This document shows, piece after piece, positions 29,158 to 36,662 of a stretch of 36,662 nt of DNA (position 1 is the first letter of the stretch; each line of letters begins with the position of its first letter). The notes beneath the pieces were generated by a model. The model was not told where the DNA came from. It did not search any database and saw only the letters and a list, made by a program, of their open reading frames with translations. The DNA comes from JAVMKJ01 sp031732875 (GTDB lineage: Bacteria > Pseudomonadota > Gammaproteobacteria > Competibacterales > Competibacteraceae): NCBI GenBank assembly GCA_031732875.1, contig JAVMKL010000074.1, positions 1 to 36,662 of the forward strand. Reading direction: 5' to 3'. The translations under genes and the position numbers were made by a program.

Positions 29158-30954
29158 TCACGAATTCTTGTCCACCTGCAACACCGCCAGGAAAGCGTCC
29201 TGAGGGATTTCCACCTTGCCGACCTGCTTCATGCGTTTCTTGCCGGCCTTCTGCTTCTCCAGCAACTTGCGCTTGCGGGTGACGTCCCCGCCGTAGCATT
29301 TGGCCAGCACATTCTTGCGCAGGGCCTTGACCGTGGTGCGGGCGATGATCTGATTACCGATGGCGGCCTGAATCGCAACCTCAAACATCTGCTGGGGAAT
29401 CAGTTGTTTGAGTTTCACCGCCAACTCGTGGCCCCGGCGCTGGGCCTGCTCGCGATGGACGATGGCGGACAGCGCATCCACCTTCTCGCCGTTGATCAAT
29501 ACGTCCAGCTTGACCAGCGGCGCGGCCTGAAACCGCTCGAAGCTGTATTCAAACGAGGCAAAGCCGCGGCTGACCGACTTCAGACGGTCGAAGAAATCCA
29601 TCACCACTTCGCTCATCGGCAACTCGAAGCTCAGTTGGACCTGGCTGCTGGTGTAATGCAAGCCGCGTTGCGCGCCGCGCTTTTCGATACACAGGGTGAT
29701 GATCGAACCCAGGTAATCCTGCGGGGTCAGGATGTGCGCCACAATGATCGGTTCGCGCACTTCGACGATTTCGTTGGCCGGAGGCAACTTGGCGGGATTG
29801 TCGATCTTCAACACCTCGCCTCCGGCGGTCAGTACTTCGTAGACCACGGTCGGCGCGGTCGTCACCAGATCGAGGTTGTATTCCCGCTCCAGCCGCTCCT
29901 GGACGATTTCCATGTGCAACAGGCCCAGGAAACCGCAGCGAAAACCGAAACCCATGGCTTGCGAGGTTTCCGGCTCGAAGTAGAGCGCAGCGTCGTTCAG
30001 CCGCAGTTTCTGCAGCGCCTCGCGCAGGTTGCCAAAGTCGTCCGAGTCGACCGGAAACAACCCGGCAAACACTCGCGGCTGGATGAGTTGGAAGCCCGGC
30101 AGCGGTTCGACCGCCGGCCGGTCCGCCCCGGTCAAGGTGTCGCCCACTGGCGCCCCGTCGATGTCCTTGATGCTGGCGATCACGTAGCCAACCTCGCCGG
30201 CGCTCAGGCTGGGCCGCTCGCTGCGCTTGGGCGTGAACATGCCGACCGATTCGACCTGGAAGGTTCGGCCGGTGGACATGACCTGAATCTTCTGCTTGGG
30301 AGCGATCCGGCCATCTACCACCCGCACCAGCGAGATCACGCCGACGAAGTTGTCGAACCAGGAATCGATGATCAGCGCCTTGAGCGATCCGTCCGGATTG
30401 CCTTTCGGCGCGGGGATATGAGCGGCGATGGCTTCGAGCAGTTCTTCGATGCCGATGCCGGACTTGGCGCTCACCCGCAGGGCATGGCTGGCATCCAGAC
30501 CGATGATGTCGCCGATCTCGTGCGCCACCCGCTCCGGATCGGCCGCCGGCAGGTCGATCTTGTTCAGCACCGGCAACACTTCCAGTCCCTGCTCGATGGC
30601 GGTGTAGCAGTTGGCGACGCTCTGCGCCTCGACGCCTTGGGCGGCGTCCACCACCAGCAGCGCACCCTCGCAAGCGGCCAGCGAACGGGAAACTTCGTAG
30701 GAAAAATCCACATGCCCCGGCGTATCGATGAGGTTAAATTGATAGACTTGACCGTCGCGGGCCGGATAGCGCAGCGACACGCTCTGCGCCTTGATGGTGA
30801 TGCCGCGCTCCCGCTCCAGATCCATCGAATCGAGCACCTGATCGGCCATTTCCCGCTCGCTCAGCCCGCCGCAGATCTGAATGAAGCGATCGGCGAGCGT
30901 CGATTTGCCGTGATCGATGTGCGCGATGATCGAAAAATTGCGAATGTGATCCAA
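29158..30954 (-). CDS. lepA: Elongation factor 4 (LepA)
   Basis: The 598-residue GTPase acts on translating or assembling ribosomes. It has AHIDHGKSTLADR (G1), RERGITIKAQ (G2), DTPGHVDF (G3), NKIDLP (G4) and the LepA-specific C-terminal domain (ARTTVKALRKNVLAKCYGGD). No ATG is available. I chose the TTG at 30954 because AAGGA lies six bases upstream and it gives the usual HIRNFSIIAHID opening at E. coli length. A TTG at 30960 sits directly on the AAGGA and is unlikely. The upstream 61 bases are a diverged tandem copy of the start region. Confidence 0.95.
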   Translation of the reverse strand: MDHIRNFSIIAHIDHGKSTLADRFIQICGGLSEREMADQVLDSMDLERERGITIKAQSVSLRYPARDGQVYQFNLIDTPGHVDFSYEVSRSLAACEGALLVVDAAQGVEAQSVANCYTAIEQGLEVLPVLNKIDLPAADPERVAHEIGDIIGLDASHALRVSAKSGIGIEELLEAIAAHIPAPKGNPDGSLKALIIDSWFDNFVGVISLVRVVDGRIAPKQKIQVMSTGRTFQVESVGMFTPKRSERPSLSAGEVGYVIASIKDIDGAPVGDTLTGADRPAVEPLPGFQLIQPRVFAGLFPVDSDDFGNLREALQKLRLNDAALYFEPETSQAMGFGFRCGFLGLLHMEIVQERLEREYNLDLVTTAPTVVYEVLTAGGEVLKIDNPAKLPPANEIVEVREPIIVAHILTPQDYLGSIITLCIEKRGAQRGLHYTSSQVQLSFELPMSEVVMDFFDRLKSVSRGFASFEYSFERFQAAPLVKLDVLINGEKVDALSAIVHREQAQRRGHELAVKLKQLIPQQMFEVAIQAAIGNQIIARTTVKALRKNVLAKCYGGDVTRKRKLLEKQKAGKKRMKQVGKVEIPQDAFLAVLQVDKNS

Positions 30955-31036
30955 TTTCAATCCTTGTTCTCTTGGAAATGTGCGCGACGGTCGAAAAATC
31001 GCGAATGCGATCCGGTTTCAATCCTTGCTCTTTTGG
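30915..31036. repeat. lepA: 61-bp tandem duplication of the lepA translation-start region
   Basis: Copy 1 (31036-30976) and copy 2 (30975-30915, minus-strand order) match at 51 of 61 bases. Both hold CAAGGATTGAAA and a GAT-x-ATTCGC-x-ATTTTTCGA tract. Nine of the ten differences are transitions. Copy 1 is read in frame from an ATG at 31045 (MANPKEQG...) as DRIRDFSTVAHI, a LepA-like start, but 61 is not a multiple of three, so that frame does not continue into LepA. Confidence 0.85.
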
Positions 31037-31070
31037 ATTTGCCATTGCGGCAAGCGCAAACGGGAGTGGG

Positions 31071-31076
31071 ATTATA
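31071..31076 (-). promoter_or_regulatory. Candidate -10 box for lepA
   Basis: On the minus strand TATAAT lies seven bases after the rseC stop and about 117 bases before the lepA TTG. The -35 is weak. A transcript from here would include the duplicated start region and a possible leader ORF beginning at 31045. Confidence 0.4.
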
Positions 31077-31082
31077 GCGACA

Positions 31083-31556
31083 TCAGGGCGTGGAAAGCAC
31101 ACGTCCGGGCACGGCCGCCTCATGCAACCGGCGCAACACCACCGGCTGAAACCGGGCGTCGTCCCGAAACCGTCTGGATATAACACGCACCACCAAGAAC
31201 CCCAATCCCAGACCCAGGGCGCCCGCCAGCATCACCGGCTCCTCGCCCGCTCCCCCAAACGTGGCCTCGCCCAGTAGCGCTCCCGCCAAGAGCAGCACCA
31301 GCGGCGGCAGATAGGCGAGCAGCGCCCCGCGCAGCAACATACCATCCGCCAGACCGACACTCACCTCATCACCCACCGACAGCGACAGTTTCGTAACCGC
31401 CCGGACCCGGACTCGGCGACCACCCCAAACCTTCGCCAGCGCCGCCGTTCCGCAACCGTCGCTGGCATGGCAGGAGCCACAGGCCGATTGGCGCTGGACT
31501 TCCACCCAGGCATAGCCATCACCGGCCTCCGTCACAACCGCGCGTTCCTCGATCAT
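31083..31556 (-). CDS. rseC: SoxR-reducing / sigma-E regulator RseC
   Basis: The 157-residue inner-membrane protein has an N-terminal cysteine cluster, C26, C29 and C35 (CGSCHASDGC), then two TM helices (about 75-95 and 105-125). RseC modulates sigma-E and, in E. coli, is also linked to the reduction of SoxR. Its ATG overlaps the rseB stop (ATGA 31553-31556). Last gene of the rpoE-rse operon. Confidence 0.9.
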   Translation of the reverse strand: MIEERAVVTEAGDGYAWVEVQRQSACGSCHASDGCGTAALAKVWGGRRVRVRAVTKLSLSVGDEVSVGLADGMLLRGALLAYLPPLVLLLAGALLGEATFGGAGEEPVMLAGALGLGLGFLVVRVISRRFRDDARFQPVVLRRLHEAAVPGRVLSTP

Positions 31557-32563
31557 GGCTTGGCGGCTCCGGAATCGTACTGGACCGAGGTGGCGATGCG
31601 TTGCACGGTAGCAGCCGGCACCTCACCGACCACCAGTACCTGGTGGCCATTTACCTGGGTCCCAAAAGCGTTCATCGATCCGAGTTGGGACCCTCCCTGC
31701 AACAACGGCGGCGCTCCATTCAGTTTCTCCAGGAAAATCGAAATGGTCGCCAGCCCGTCGGCAAAGACCATATGCTCGGTCGGATGCCGGCCGGAGGCTT
31801 CGGCAAAGCGGTTATGCAACACCTTGACAAAGCCATCCGGCAACTGATCCACGCGCCAGGCGGACTGGATGACCGGCTCGCCTGAGGGAAGTTGAGAGCC
31901 GCCAGCAGCCGGACTGGCCACCGGCGCGGCATCATCCTGGGACAGGACGGGCGATTTGAAGGCGCTCTCATCGATCCGCGGCACGATCCGCAAGTCGGTG
32001 AACATCAACTGTTCGACCGGATAGCCCTTGTCATCCAGCAGCGCCGAGCGCAGCACCATCCCGTTCCGCCGATCCAGCCAAAGCCGGTACCCGAACCGCC
32101 AGACATCCCGCGGCACGATGGCAACCACCCGCGCATCGTAACCCGCGATGCGATCCTCACCCAGCACCTCGAATGCATAATGACTTTCCAGCCGGCCCAG
32201 TTCGCGGGGGATGGATACCGGGAACGATGGACGCCGATCATCGCCGCCGAAGGTCGCGTGCCATTTCGGCAGCAGACAGGTCACGCTGTTGTTTGCCACC
32301 ACGATCTCCCGAGGTGGACCGTTCAAGGAAAACAATCGCTGCCGTTCGCCGTCGGGGCCGTGACCGTGCACGATCCGCATGGCTTCCACGTGCGGCCCCT
32401 GAACATAGACGAAGGTACCTTCGTAATTCAGAGTCTGGGTGGCCTGAATCATCCGTTCCAGCCATTGTTTGGCTTCTTCGGTGGCCGGTTGGGTCCAGCC
32501 GGCGGAGGGCAGGGAGCCGGCGGCGAGCGCCAGGGCGGCGCAAGGCAGTAGCTTCCGCTTCAT
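31553..32563 (-). CDS. rseB: Sigma-E regulator RseB (MucB)
   Basis: The 336-residue periplasmic protein has a signal peptide (about 1-24, ending GWTQP). The first domain has a LolA-like fold (LNYEGTFVYVQG, MRIVHGHG); the second begins around residue 220 and ends with QVLVVGEVPAATVQ. RseB binds RseA and shields it from DegS cleavage until envelope stress or lipid signals release it. It lies six bases after rseA and overlaps rseC. There is no clear Shine-Dalgarno at its start, consistent with coupling to rseA. Confidence 0.93.
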   Translation of the reverse strand: MKRKLLPCAALALAAGSLPSAGWTQPATEEAKQWLERMIQATQTLNYEGTFVYVQGPHVEAMRIVHGHGPDGERQRLFSLNGPPREIVVANNSVTCLLPKWHATFGGDDRRPSFPVSIPRELGRLESHYAFEVLGEDRIAGYDARVVAIVPRDVWRFGYRLWLDRRNGMVLRSALLDDKGYPVEQLMFTDLRIVPRIDESAFKSPVLSQDDAAPVASPAAGGSQLPSGEPVIQSAWRVDQLPDGFVKVLHNRFAEASGRHPTEHMVFADGLATISIFLEKLNGAPPLLQGGSQLGSMNAFGTQVNGHQVLVVGEVPAATVQRIATSVQYDSGAAKP

Positions 32564-32569
32564 TCGATT

Positions 32570-33172
32570 TTAACGGTTGGTCGTCTGATAACCGACCATG
32601 CGCACGTAGGGTAGCATGCCGGGCACGCTGTTCATCGACGCATAACCGTTATGATTGACCAAGTAGCTGCTCAGCCGAGCTTCGACCGGTTCGCTGGCGT
32701 TGTCGACCCGCTGGGTCAGCGAGGCAACCGGGATGAGGGCGGGAGTGGAAGGGGTATTGACGGCAAGTCGGGTGGTGGGAATGAAGGTAGTGTCGATCTG
32801 GGTCAGCTTGAGTCCGAACAGGGCAACCAGAACCACCGAGGCGGCCAACGCGAAGCCGGTGACTGGCTTGTACCAAGTCGGCAACGGCCTGGTGGCCGGC
32901 AACGGCAGCGGCTCGGCCTCGATCGCTTGGCGGATGCGCGCAGCGAAGTCGATGTCGAGCGCGGCCGGCAGATGGCCTTGCATCGCATCACCGATCAGAT
33001 GATAGCATTCCCAGCGCACCTTCGAATCGTAATCCCGGTTCACCCGGCGCAAGGCCAAGTCTATTTCCCTCTCCTCAAGTTCATCATCGACCATCGCCGA
33101 AAGCTGGCTGGCCGCCATTTCCATGTCATCCGCGACCGGCGCCGATAGTTGTGCAGCCGATTTATCAGCCAT
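32570..33172 (-). CDS. rseA: Anti-sigma-E factor RseA (MucA)
   Basis: The 200-residue single-pass protein has a cytoplasmic sigma-binding region (QLSAMVDDELEEREIDLAL and WECYHLIGDAM), a TM helix at about 103-122 and a periplasmic C-terminal part. It holds sigma-E inactive at the membrane; regulated proteolysis frees the sigma factor. It follows rpoE by 15 bases and precedes rseB by six. Confidence 0.93.
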   Translation of the reverse strand: MADKSAAQLSAPVADDMEMAASQLSAMVDDELEEREIDLALRRVNRDYDSKVRWECYHLIGDAMQGHLPAALDIDFAARIRQAIEAEPLPLPATRPLPTWYKPVTGFALAASVVLVALFGLKLTQIDTTFIPTTRLAVNTPSTPALIPVASLTQRVDNASEPVEARLSSYLVNHNGYASMNSVPGMLPYVRMVGYQTTNR

Positions 33173-33187
33173 GACTCTATCCCGAAA

Positions 33188-33763
33188 CTAACTCAAAAGT
33201 GGACGCAATTTGGCGTCGATCGACTCACGGGCCCGGAAAATCCGGGAACGCACCGTACCGATCGGACACCCCATGGTTTGGGCAATTTCCTCATAACTCA
33301 TTCCCTCGAGCTCCCGAAGGGTGATTGCCGTGCGCAAATCCTCGGGTAACTCCTCGATGGCCCTGAACACGGTCGCCTCGATTTCGTCCTTGAGCAACAG
33401 CCGCTCGGGGGTCTCATACTCCTTCAGCGGAGACTGACCTTCGTATTGCTCGGCCTCTTGGGCGTCGATGTCGGAACCCGGCGGGCGCCGACCCTGGGCG
33501 ACCAGATAGTTCTTGGCCGTATTGATGGCGATTCGATACAACCAGGTATAAAACGCACTGTCCCCGCGAAAGCCCGGCAGCGCCCGGTAGGCCTTGAGAA
33601 ACGCCTCCTGGGAAACATCCAAAGCTTCGCTGGGATCGTGTACATAGCGGGAGATCAGCTTGATGATCTTGTATTGATACTTGCGTACCAGCAGATCGAA
33701 CGCATTTTTATCGCCTTTTTGTACCCTTTGGACCAGATCGCGGTCCAGATGACCCTCGCCCAT
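33188..33763 (-). CDS. rpoE: RNA polymerase sigma-E factor (RpoE/AlgU)
   Basis: The 191-residue ECF sigma factor has region 2 (DLLVRKYQYKIIKLISRYV, ALDVSQEAFLKAYRAL, FYTWLYRIAINTAKNYL) and region 4 (LRELEGMSYEEIAQTMGCPIG, here split LREL and EGMSYEEIAQTMGCPIG; then TVRSRIFRARESI). It directs the envelope-stress regulon. The ATG at 33763 gives the usual 191 residues and has AAAGGGG nine bases upstream. An in-frame extension to 33808 would run past the predicted transcription start. First gene of rpoE-rseA-rseB-rseC. Confidence 0.96.
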   Translation of the reverse strand: MGEGHLDRDLVQRVQKGDKNAFDLLVRKYQYKIIKLISRYVHDPSEALDVSQEAFLKAYRALPGFRGDSAFYTWLYRIAINTAKNYLVAQGRRPPGSDIDAQEAEQYEGQSPLKEYETPERLLLKDEIEATVFRAIEELPEDLRTAITLRELEGMSYEEIAQTMGCPIGTVRSRIFRARESIDAKLRPLLS

Positions 33764-33812
33764 CCGGGCAGACCCCTTTCGACTCAATGGCAATCTCCAT
33801 GCGACCATGACG

Positions 33813-33839
33813 GTAGACCGATGCCCGTTCCGTTAGTTC
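33813..33839 (-). promoter_or_regulatory. Sigma-E-like autoregulatory promoter of rpoE
   Basis: On the minus strand GAACTA is followed by 16 bases and TCTAC, close to the sigma-E/AlgU consensus GAACTT-N16/17-TCTRA. It lies about 50 bases before the rpoE ATG, as expected for the known autoregulation of this sigma factor. Confidence 0.6.
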
Positions 33840-33915
33840 GCAGTACTGCCAGGATATGGTTATAGTGTGAAACCTGCTCACAACGATACCCCATTCACGG
33901 AGTCGCTCACAAGCC

Positions 33916-35571
33916 ATGGCCATCCCCTCCGCTTCCACCGACATCCTGATCATCGGCTGCGGCGCCGCCGGCCTCAGTCTGGCGTTGCGACTGGCCGATA
34001 CCGCCCGCGTCGTCGCCTTGGCCAAGGGCCCAGTGCACGAAGGCAGCACCTACTATGCTCAGGGCGGGGTATCGGCGGTGCTGGACGCCGGGGATTCCAT
34101 CGAATCGCACCTGCAGGACACGCTGGTCGCCGGCGCGGGCCTGTGTCACGCCGATGCGGTGCGCTTCACGGTGGAGCATGGCCGGACCGTGGTCGAATGG
34201 CTCAGCGGGCAGGGCGTGCCCTTCACCCGGGAGCCGAATGCCGAGGGCGGTGCGGACTATCACCTGCACCGCGAAGGCGGTCACAGCCACCGGCGCATCG
34301 TCCATGCCGCCGACGCCACGGGGCGCGCCATCCAGACCTCGCTGGAGGAGCGCGCCCGCCAGCATCCCAACATCACCCTGCACGATCACTTCAGCGCGGT
34401 GGATCTGATCACCAGCCGCAAACTGGGGCTACCCGGCAACCGTTGTCTGGGCGCGTACGTGCTGGACCGGCGCAGCGGGCGGGTCGAAGCCCTGGCGGCG
34501 CGGTTCGTGGTGCTGGCCACGGGGGGTGCCAGCCGGGTCTATCTGTACTCCAGCAACCCGGACGGCTCTACCGGCGATGGCATCGCGATGGCCTGGCGGG
34601 CCGGCTGCCGGGTGGCGAATCTGGAATTCATGCAGTTTCACCCCACCTGCCTGTATCATCCGCAGGCCAAGAACTTCCTGATTTCCGAGGCGGTGCGCGG
34701 CGAGGGCGGCTACCTGCTGCTGCCGGACGGAACCCGGTTCATGCGGAATTTCGACGTGCGAATGGAGTTGGCCCCTCGCGACATCGTGGCCCGAGCCATC
34801 GACCACGAGATGAAACGACTGGGCGCGGAGTGCGTGTTTCTCGACATCAGCCACAAGCCGGCCGACTTTATCAGGGATCATTTCCCGAACATCCACGCCA
34901 AGTGCCTGGAGTACGGTTTCGACTTGACCCGACAGCCGATCCCGGTGGTGCCGGCGGCCCATTACACCTGCGGCGGGGTGATGACCGACCTGCGGGCGCG
35001 GAGCGACGTGGAGGGGCTGTACGCGGTGGGCGAAGTCGCCTTCACCGGCCTGCACGGGGCAAACCGGATGGCCAGCAACTCCCTGTTGGAATGTCTGGTG
35101 TTCGCCGCCGCCGCCGCCGAGGACATCCGCCCCCGACTGGACCGCGCTCCAGAGCCGCCGATATTGCCGGCATGGGACGAAAGTCGGGTCACCGATTCAG
35201 ACGAGGAGGTGGTGGTCAGCCACAACTGGGCGGAATTGCGGCAGTTCATGTGGGACTACGTCGGTATCGTGCGCACCAACAAGCGCCTGCAACGCGCCCT
35301 GCACCGGGTGGAACTGCTGTTGCGGGAGATCGGCGAGTATTACGGCAACTTCCGCATCAGCGGCAATCTGATCGAGTTGCGCAATCTGGCGCAGGTGGCG
35401 GATTTGATCATTCGCTGCGCCCTGGCGCGGCGGGAAAGCCGGGGACTGCACTACACCTTGGATTACCCCCAGGCCGGCGAGTCCGCCCCGGTGCGGGACA
35501 CGGTGCTGGTGCCGGCCAATTTCGCCGGGGCGGACGCACCGCCATTTTGGGGAGAGCGAGTTCAAGATTGA
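33916..35571 (+). CDS. nadB: L-aspartate oxidase
   Basis: The 551-residue cytosolic flavoenzyme oxidises L-aspartate to iminoaspartate, the first step of NAD synthesis. It has the FAD-binding GCGAAG at about 13-18, STYYAQGGVSAVL and REGGHSHRRIVHAAD as active-site segments, and GEVAFTGLHGANRMASNSLLE near the FAD end, split here as GEVAFTGLHGANR and MASNSLLE. The C-terminal helical domain is complete. It is divergent from rpoE, as in E. coli and Pseudomonas, and its end overlaps the convergent ygfX gene by ten bases. A weak promoter candidate (TATAGT, 33861-33866) lies upstream. Confidence 0.96.
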   Translation: MAIPSASTDILIIGCGAAGLSLALRLADTARVVALAKGPVHEGSTYYAQGGVSAVLDAGDSIESHLQDTLVAGAGLCHADAVRFTVEHGRTVVEWLSGQGVPFTREPNAEGGADYHLHREGGHSHRRIVHAADATGRAIQTSLEERARQHPNITLHDHFSAVDLITSRKLGLPGNRCLGAYVLDRRSGRVEALAARFVVLATGGASRVYLYSSNPDGSTGDGIAMAWRAGCRVANLEFMQFHPTCLYHPQAKNFLISEAVRGEGGYLLLPDGTRFMRNFDVRMELAPRDIVARAIDHEMKRLGAECVFLDISHKPADFIRDHFPNIHAKCLEYGFDLTRQPIPVVPAAHYTCGGVMTDLRARSDVEGLYAVGEVAFTGLHGANRMASNSLLECLVFAAAAAEDIRPRLDRAPEPPILPAWDESRVTDSDEEVVVSHNWAELRQFMWDYVGIVRTNKRLQRALHRVELLLREIGEYYGNFRISGNLIELRNLAQVADLIIRCALARRESRGLHYTLDYPQAGESAPVRDTVLVPANFAGADAPPFWGERVQD

Positions 35572-36008
35572 TCCGGCCCGTCCTCGTCCCGCCGGGTCCG
35601 CAACCAGACCCGCAACCAGCGCAGAGTGGCGGGATCGGTGGAATCCGGCAACAACGCCAGCGACCGTCGCCGACCGTTTTCCAGTCGAAAATTCAGGATA
35701 ACGATGCGGGGATGGGCGTAACCACCGATCAACCTGGCGCAATGGAATGCTCCATCCCCCATCTCCAGCCGCCAGCGTCCGTCCAGCAGCTCGAGGCGGG
35801 CGATAAAACCGCGCCCCCGCCGATACCCGTATTGCCAAACGAAGCCGATCGATGCCAGCGCAATACCGGCGAACAAGCCAGTCTTAATCCAGAGCGGAAG
35901 ACTGCAAACGACCACGGCAACGCCTGATAGGAGGTGAACGCTGCTGCCGCTGACGAGCAGAATCCGCGAGGGACGCGGTTCGATGTCCAGGGTAGCGTGG
36001 CCGCGCAT
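35562..36008 (-). CDS. YgfX-family membrane protein
   Basis: The 148-residue protein has two adjacent TM helices (about 25-60) and a C-terminal cytoplasmic domain with LELLDGRWRLEMGDG and LLPDSTDPATLRWLRVWLR. That ending is characteristic of YgfX (formerly DUF1434/CptA-like). In E. coli ygfX is next to sdhE (ygfY); here sdhE is 288 bases upstream with a remnant in between. YgfX has been described as a toxin acting on division proteins; that role is not testable here. Its 3' end overlaps nadB by ten bases. Confidence 0.75.
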   Translation of the reverse strand: MRGHATLDIEPRPSRILLVSGSSVHLLSGVAVVVCSLPLWIKTGLFAGIALASIGFVWQYGYRRGRGFIARLELLDGRWRLEMGDGAFHCARLIGGYAHPRIVILNFRLENGRRRSLALLPDSTDPATLRWLRVWLRTRRDEDGPDQS

Positions 36009-36050
36009 TCCGTCGAAATAGATGCCGGGGAAATCAGGTGCGAAGCTGAT

Positions 36051-36272
36051 TTAAAGCGAATCCGGGTCCTCGCCCAACCGTCGCAACCGTTTGGCCAGCC
36101 GCTCGGCGCGCTGTTCGGCTTCGGCCTGTTGTCGGGCGGCTTCGGCCTCGGTGGGCAGCATCTCGCCTTCCGGGGTAAACCAGCGCAACCAGATCGTTTC
36201 GATGCCCCGGAAGATTCTCTGCCAACGCCCCAGATCGAGATTCAAGGTCGGGTTGTGGATGCGAACGCTCGC
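36051..36272 (-). pseudogene. C-terminal remnant of a Uma2-family nuclease
   Basis: About 73 codons remain open after a stop at 36273. The sequence LNLDLGRWQRIFRGIETIWL (translated from 36245) followed by RWFTPEGEMLPTEAEAARQQ and a charged AEAEQRAERLAKRL helix resembles the C-terminal end of Uma2 proteins, which finish with a WLR(F/W)-PEG-LPT strand, a coiled helix and LGxDP. The nuclease core is absent. It lies between sdhE and ygfX. A small gene of its own is possible but less likely. Confidence 0.5.
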
Positions 36273-36295
36273 TCAAAACGGCTGTGCGTTCGACG

Positions 36296-36553
36296 TCAGG
36301 AATGATCCGGATCATTCAGCAAGGTGCGCATGACGCCCACCACCCTGGCCGTCGTCGCATCCGCCGGGGTTTCCCGCCCGACCATGTAGCTCATCAATAA
36401 CGGGTCTTGCAGTTCCAACAACTCCGCAAACGCCTGTCGTTCCTCGGCCGGCGCGGTCGGGTAATGCCGCTCCAGATAAGCCAGCGTCAGCAGATCCAAC
36501 TCTTTCATGCCGCGCCGGCAGCGCCAGCGCAATTTACCCATCTGTTCTTCCAT
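36296..36553 (-). CDS. sdhE: Succinate dehydrogenase flavinylation/assembly factor SdhE
   Basis: The 85-residue protein has KLRWRCRRGMKELDLL with the RGxxE motif of the SdhE family, which promotes covalent FAD attachment to SdhA and FrdA. LELQDPLLMSYMVG completes the family pattern. The start at 36553 (MEEQ) has GGAG about nine bases upstream; the ATG at 36541 (MGKL), with GGAAG five bases upstream, is equally plausible. It lies next to a Uma2 remnant and ygfX. Confidence 0.9.
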   Translation of the reverse strand: MEEQMGKLRWRCRRGMKELDLLTLAYLERHYPTAPAEERQAFAELLELQDPLLMSYMVGRETPADATTARVVGVMRTLLNDPDHS

Positions 36554-36594
36554 CGTCCGGTTCTCCACAAAAAAACGCCCCTCATTCATCCGCT

Positions 36595-36662
36595 CCCCTC
36601 TCCCTCTGGGAGAGGGGTTGGGGGTGAGGGAGAGAGGGGCTGGGAGTGAGGCGAACCTGGCG
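36595..36662. repeat. GC-rich hairpin repeat with G-rich tail (reaches window edge)
   Basis: CCCCTCTCCC (36595-36604) and GGGAGAGGGG (36608-36617) form a perfect 10-bp stem with a TCT loop, followed by TTGGGGGTGAGGGAGAGAGG and further G-rich DNA. It lies just upstream of sdhE, may form an RNA hairpin in its leader if transcribed, and is the best-formed copy of the repeat family in this window. Confidence 0.75.

Noticed and set aside
28444..31077. Very long open frame on the plus strand opposite lepB and lepA
   Set aside because: It is antisense to two clearly conserved genes. Its His/Gln/Arg-rich, domainless translation is typical of GC-rich shadow frames.
33867..35927. Long plus-strand frame overlapping nadB
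   Set aside because: It is the shifted frame of nadB, rich in Arg/Gly/Pro and without motifs; the nadB frame has full family signatures.

Overview
The window looks like a GC-rich gammaproteobacterial chromosome. The evidence is the sigma-E block rpoE-rseA-rseB-rseC, the conserved run lepA-lepB-DUF4845-rnc-era-recO, ygfX and sdhE, and mrcB followed by an LpoP-like TPR lipoprotein. A Competibacter/Contendobacter-like organism is my guess, based on overall impression and on the CCCCTCTCCC-type hairpin repeats; it is not proven.

Layout. 1-4949: a LarC-type nickel-cofactor protein (cut by the window edge), a NapH/NapG-like polyferredoxin whose two halves are joined by repeat DNA, and a translationally coupled pair of DUF2157 membrane proteins. 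5003-9978: sbcD-sbcC. 9983-10800: a decayed chimera of a kinase N-lobe and a PD-(D/E)XK nuclease. 10836-10941: an AT-rich palindrome with a TATAAT box at each end pointing outward. 11004-16776: a three-gene cassette of a patatin-like lipase, a radical SAM protein and a membrane GGDEF/EAL protein. 16810-16869: a 19-codon stump of a DUF104-type antitoxin. 16881-22606 (minus): mrcB, an LpoP-like lipoprotein and a YoaA/DinG helicase. 22709-25424 (plus): a two-domain APH-like/P-loop kinase and a PfkB sugar/adenosine kinase. 25558-33763 (minus): recO, era, rnc, DUF4845, lepB, lepA, rseC, rseB, rseA, rpoE. 33916-35571: nadB (plus), then ygfX, a Uma2-like remnant and sdhE (minus).

How the genes fit together. 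rpoE with its anti-sigma partners and a sigma-E-like promoter form an autoregulated envelope-stress unit. lepB, rnc, era and recO serve secretion, RNA processing, ribosome assembly and repair. mrcB and the lipoprotein probably act together in peptidoglycan synthesis. SbcCD is a nuclease complex. The accessory region at about 10.0-16.9 kb is bounded by gene wrecks on both sides, which suggests an insertion. Its lipase/radical SAM/c-di-GMP cassette is the best candidate here for an undescribed system, although the sequence alone gives no function for it.

A second theme is the short GC-rich hairpin repeat. It lies at the larC start, inside the polyferredoxin gene, downstream of the PfkB kinase gene and upstream of sdhE. 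A third is a 61-bp tandem duplication of the lepA translation-start region.
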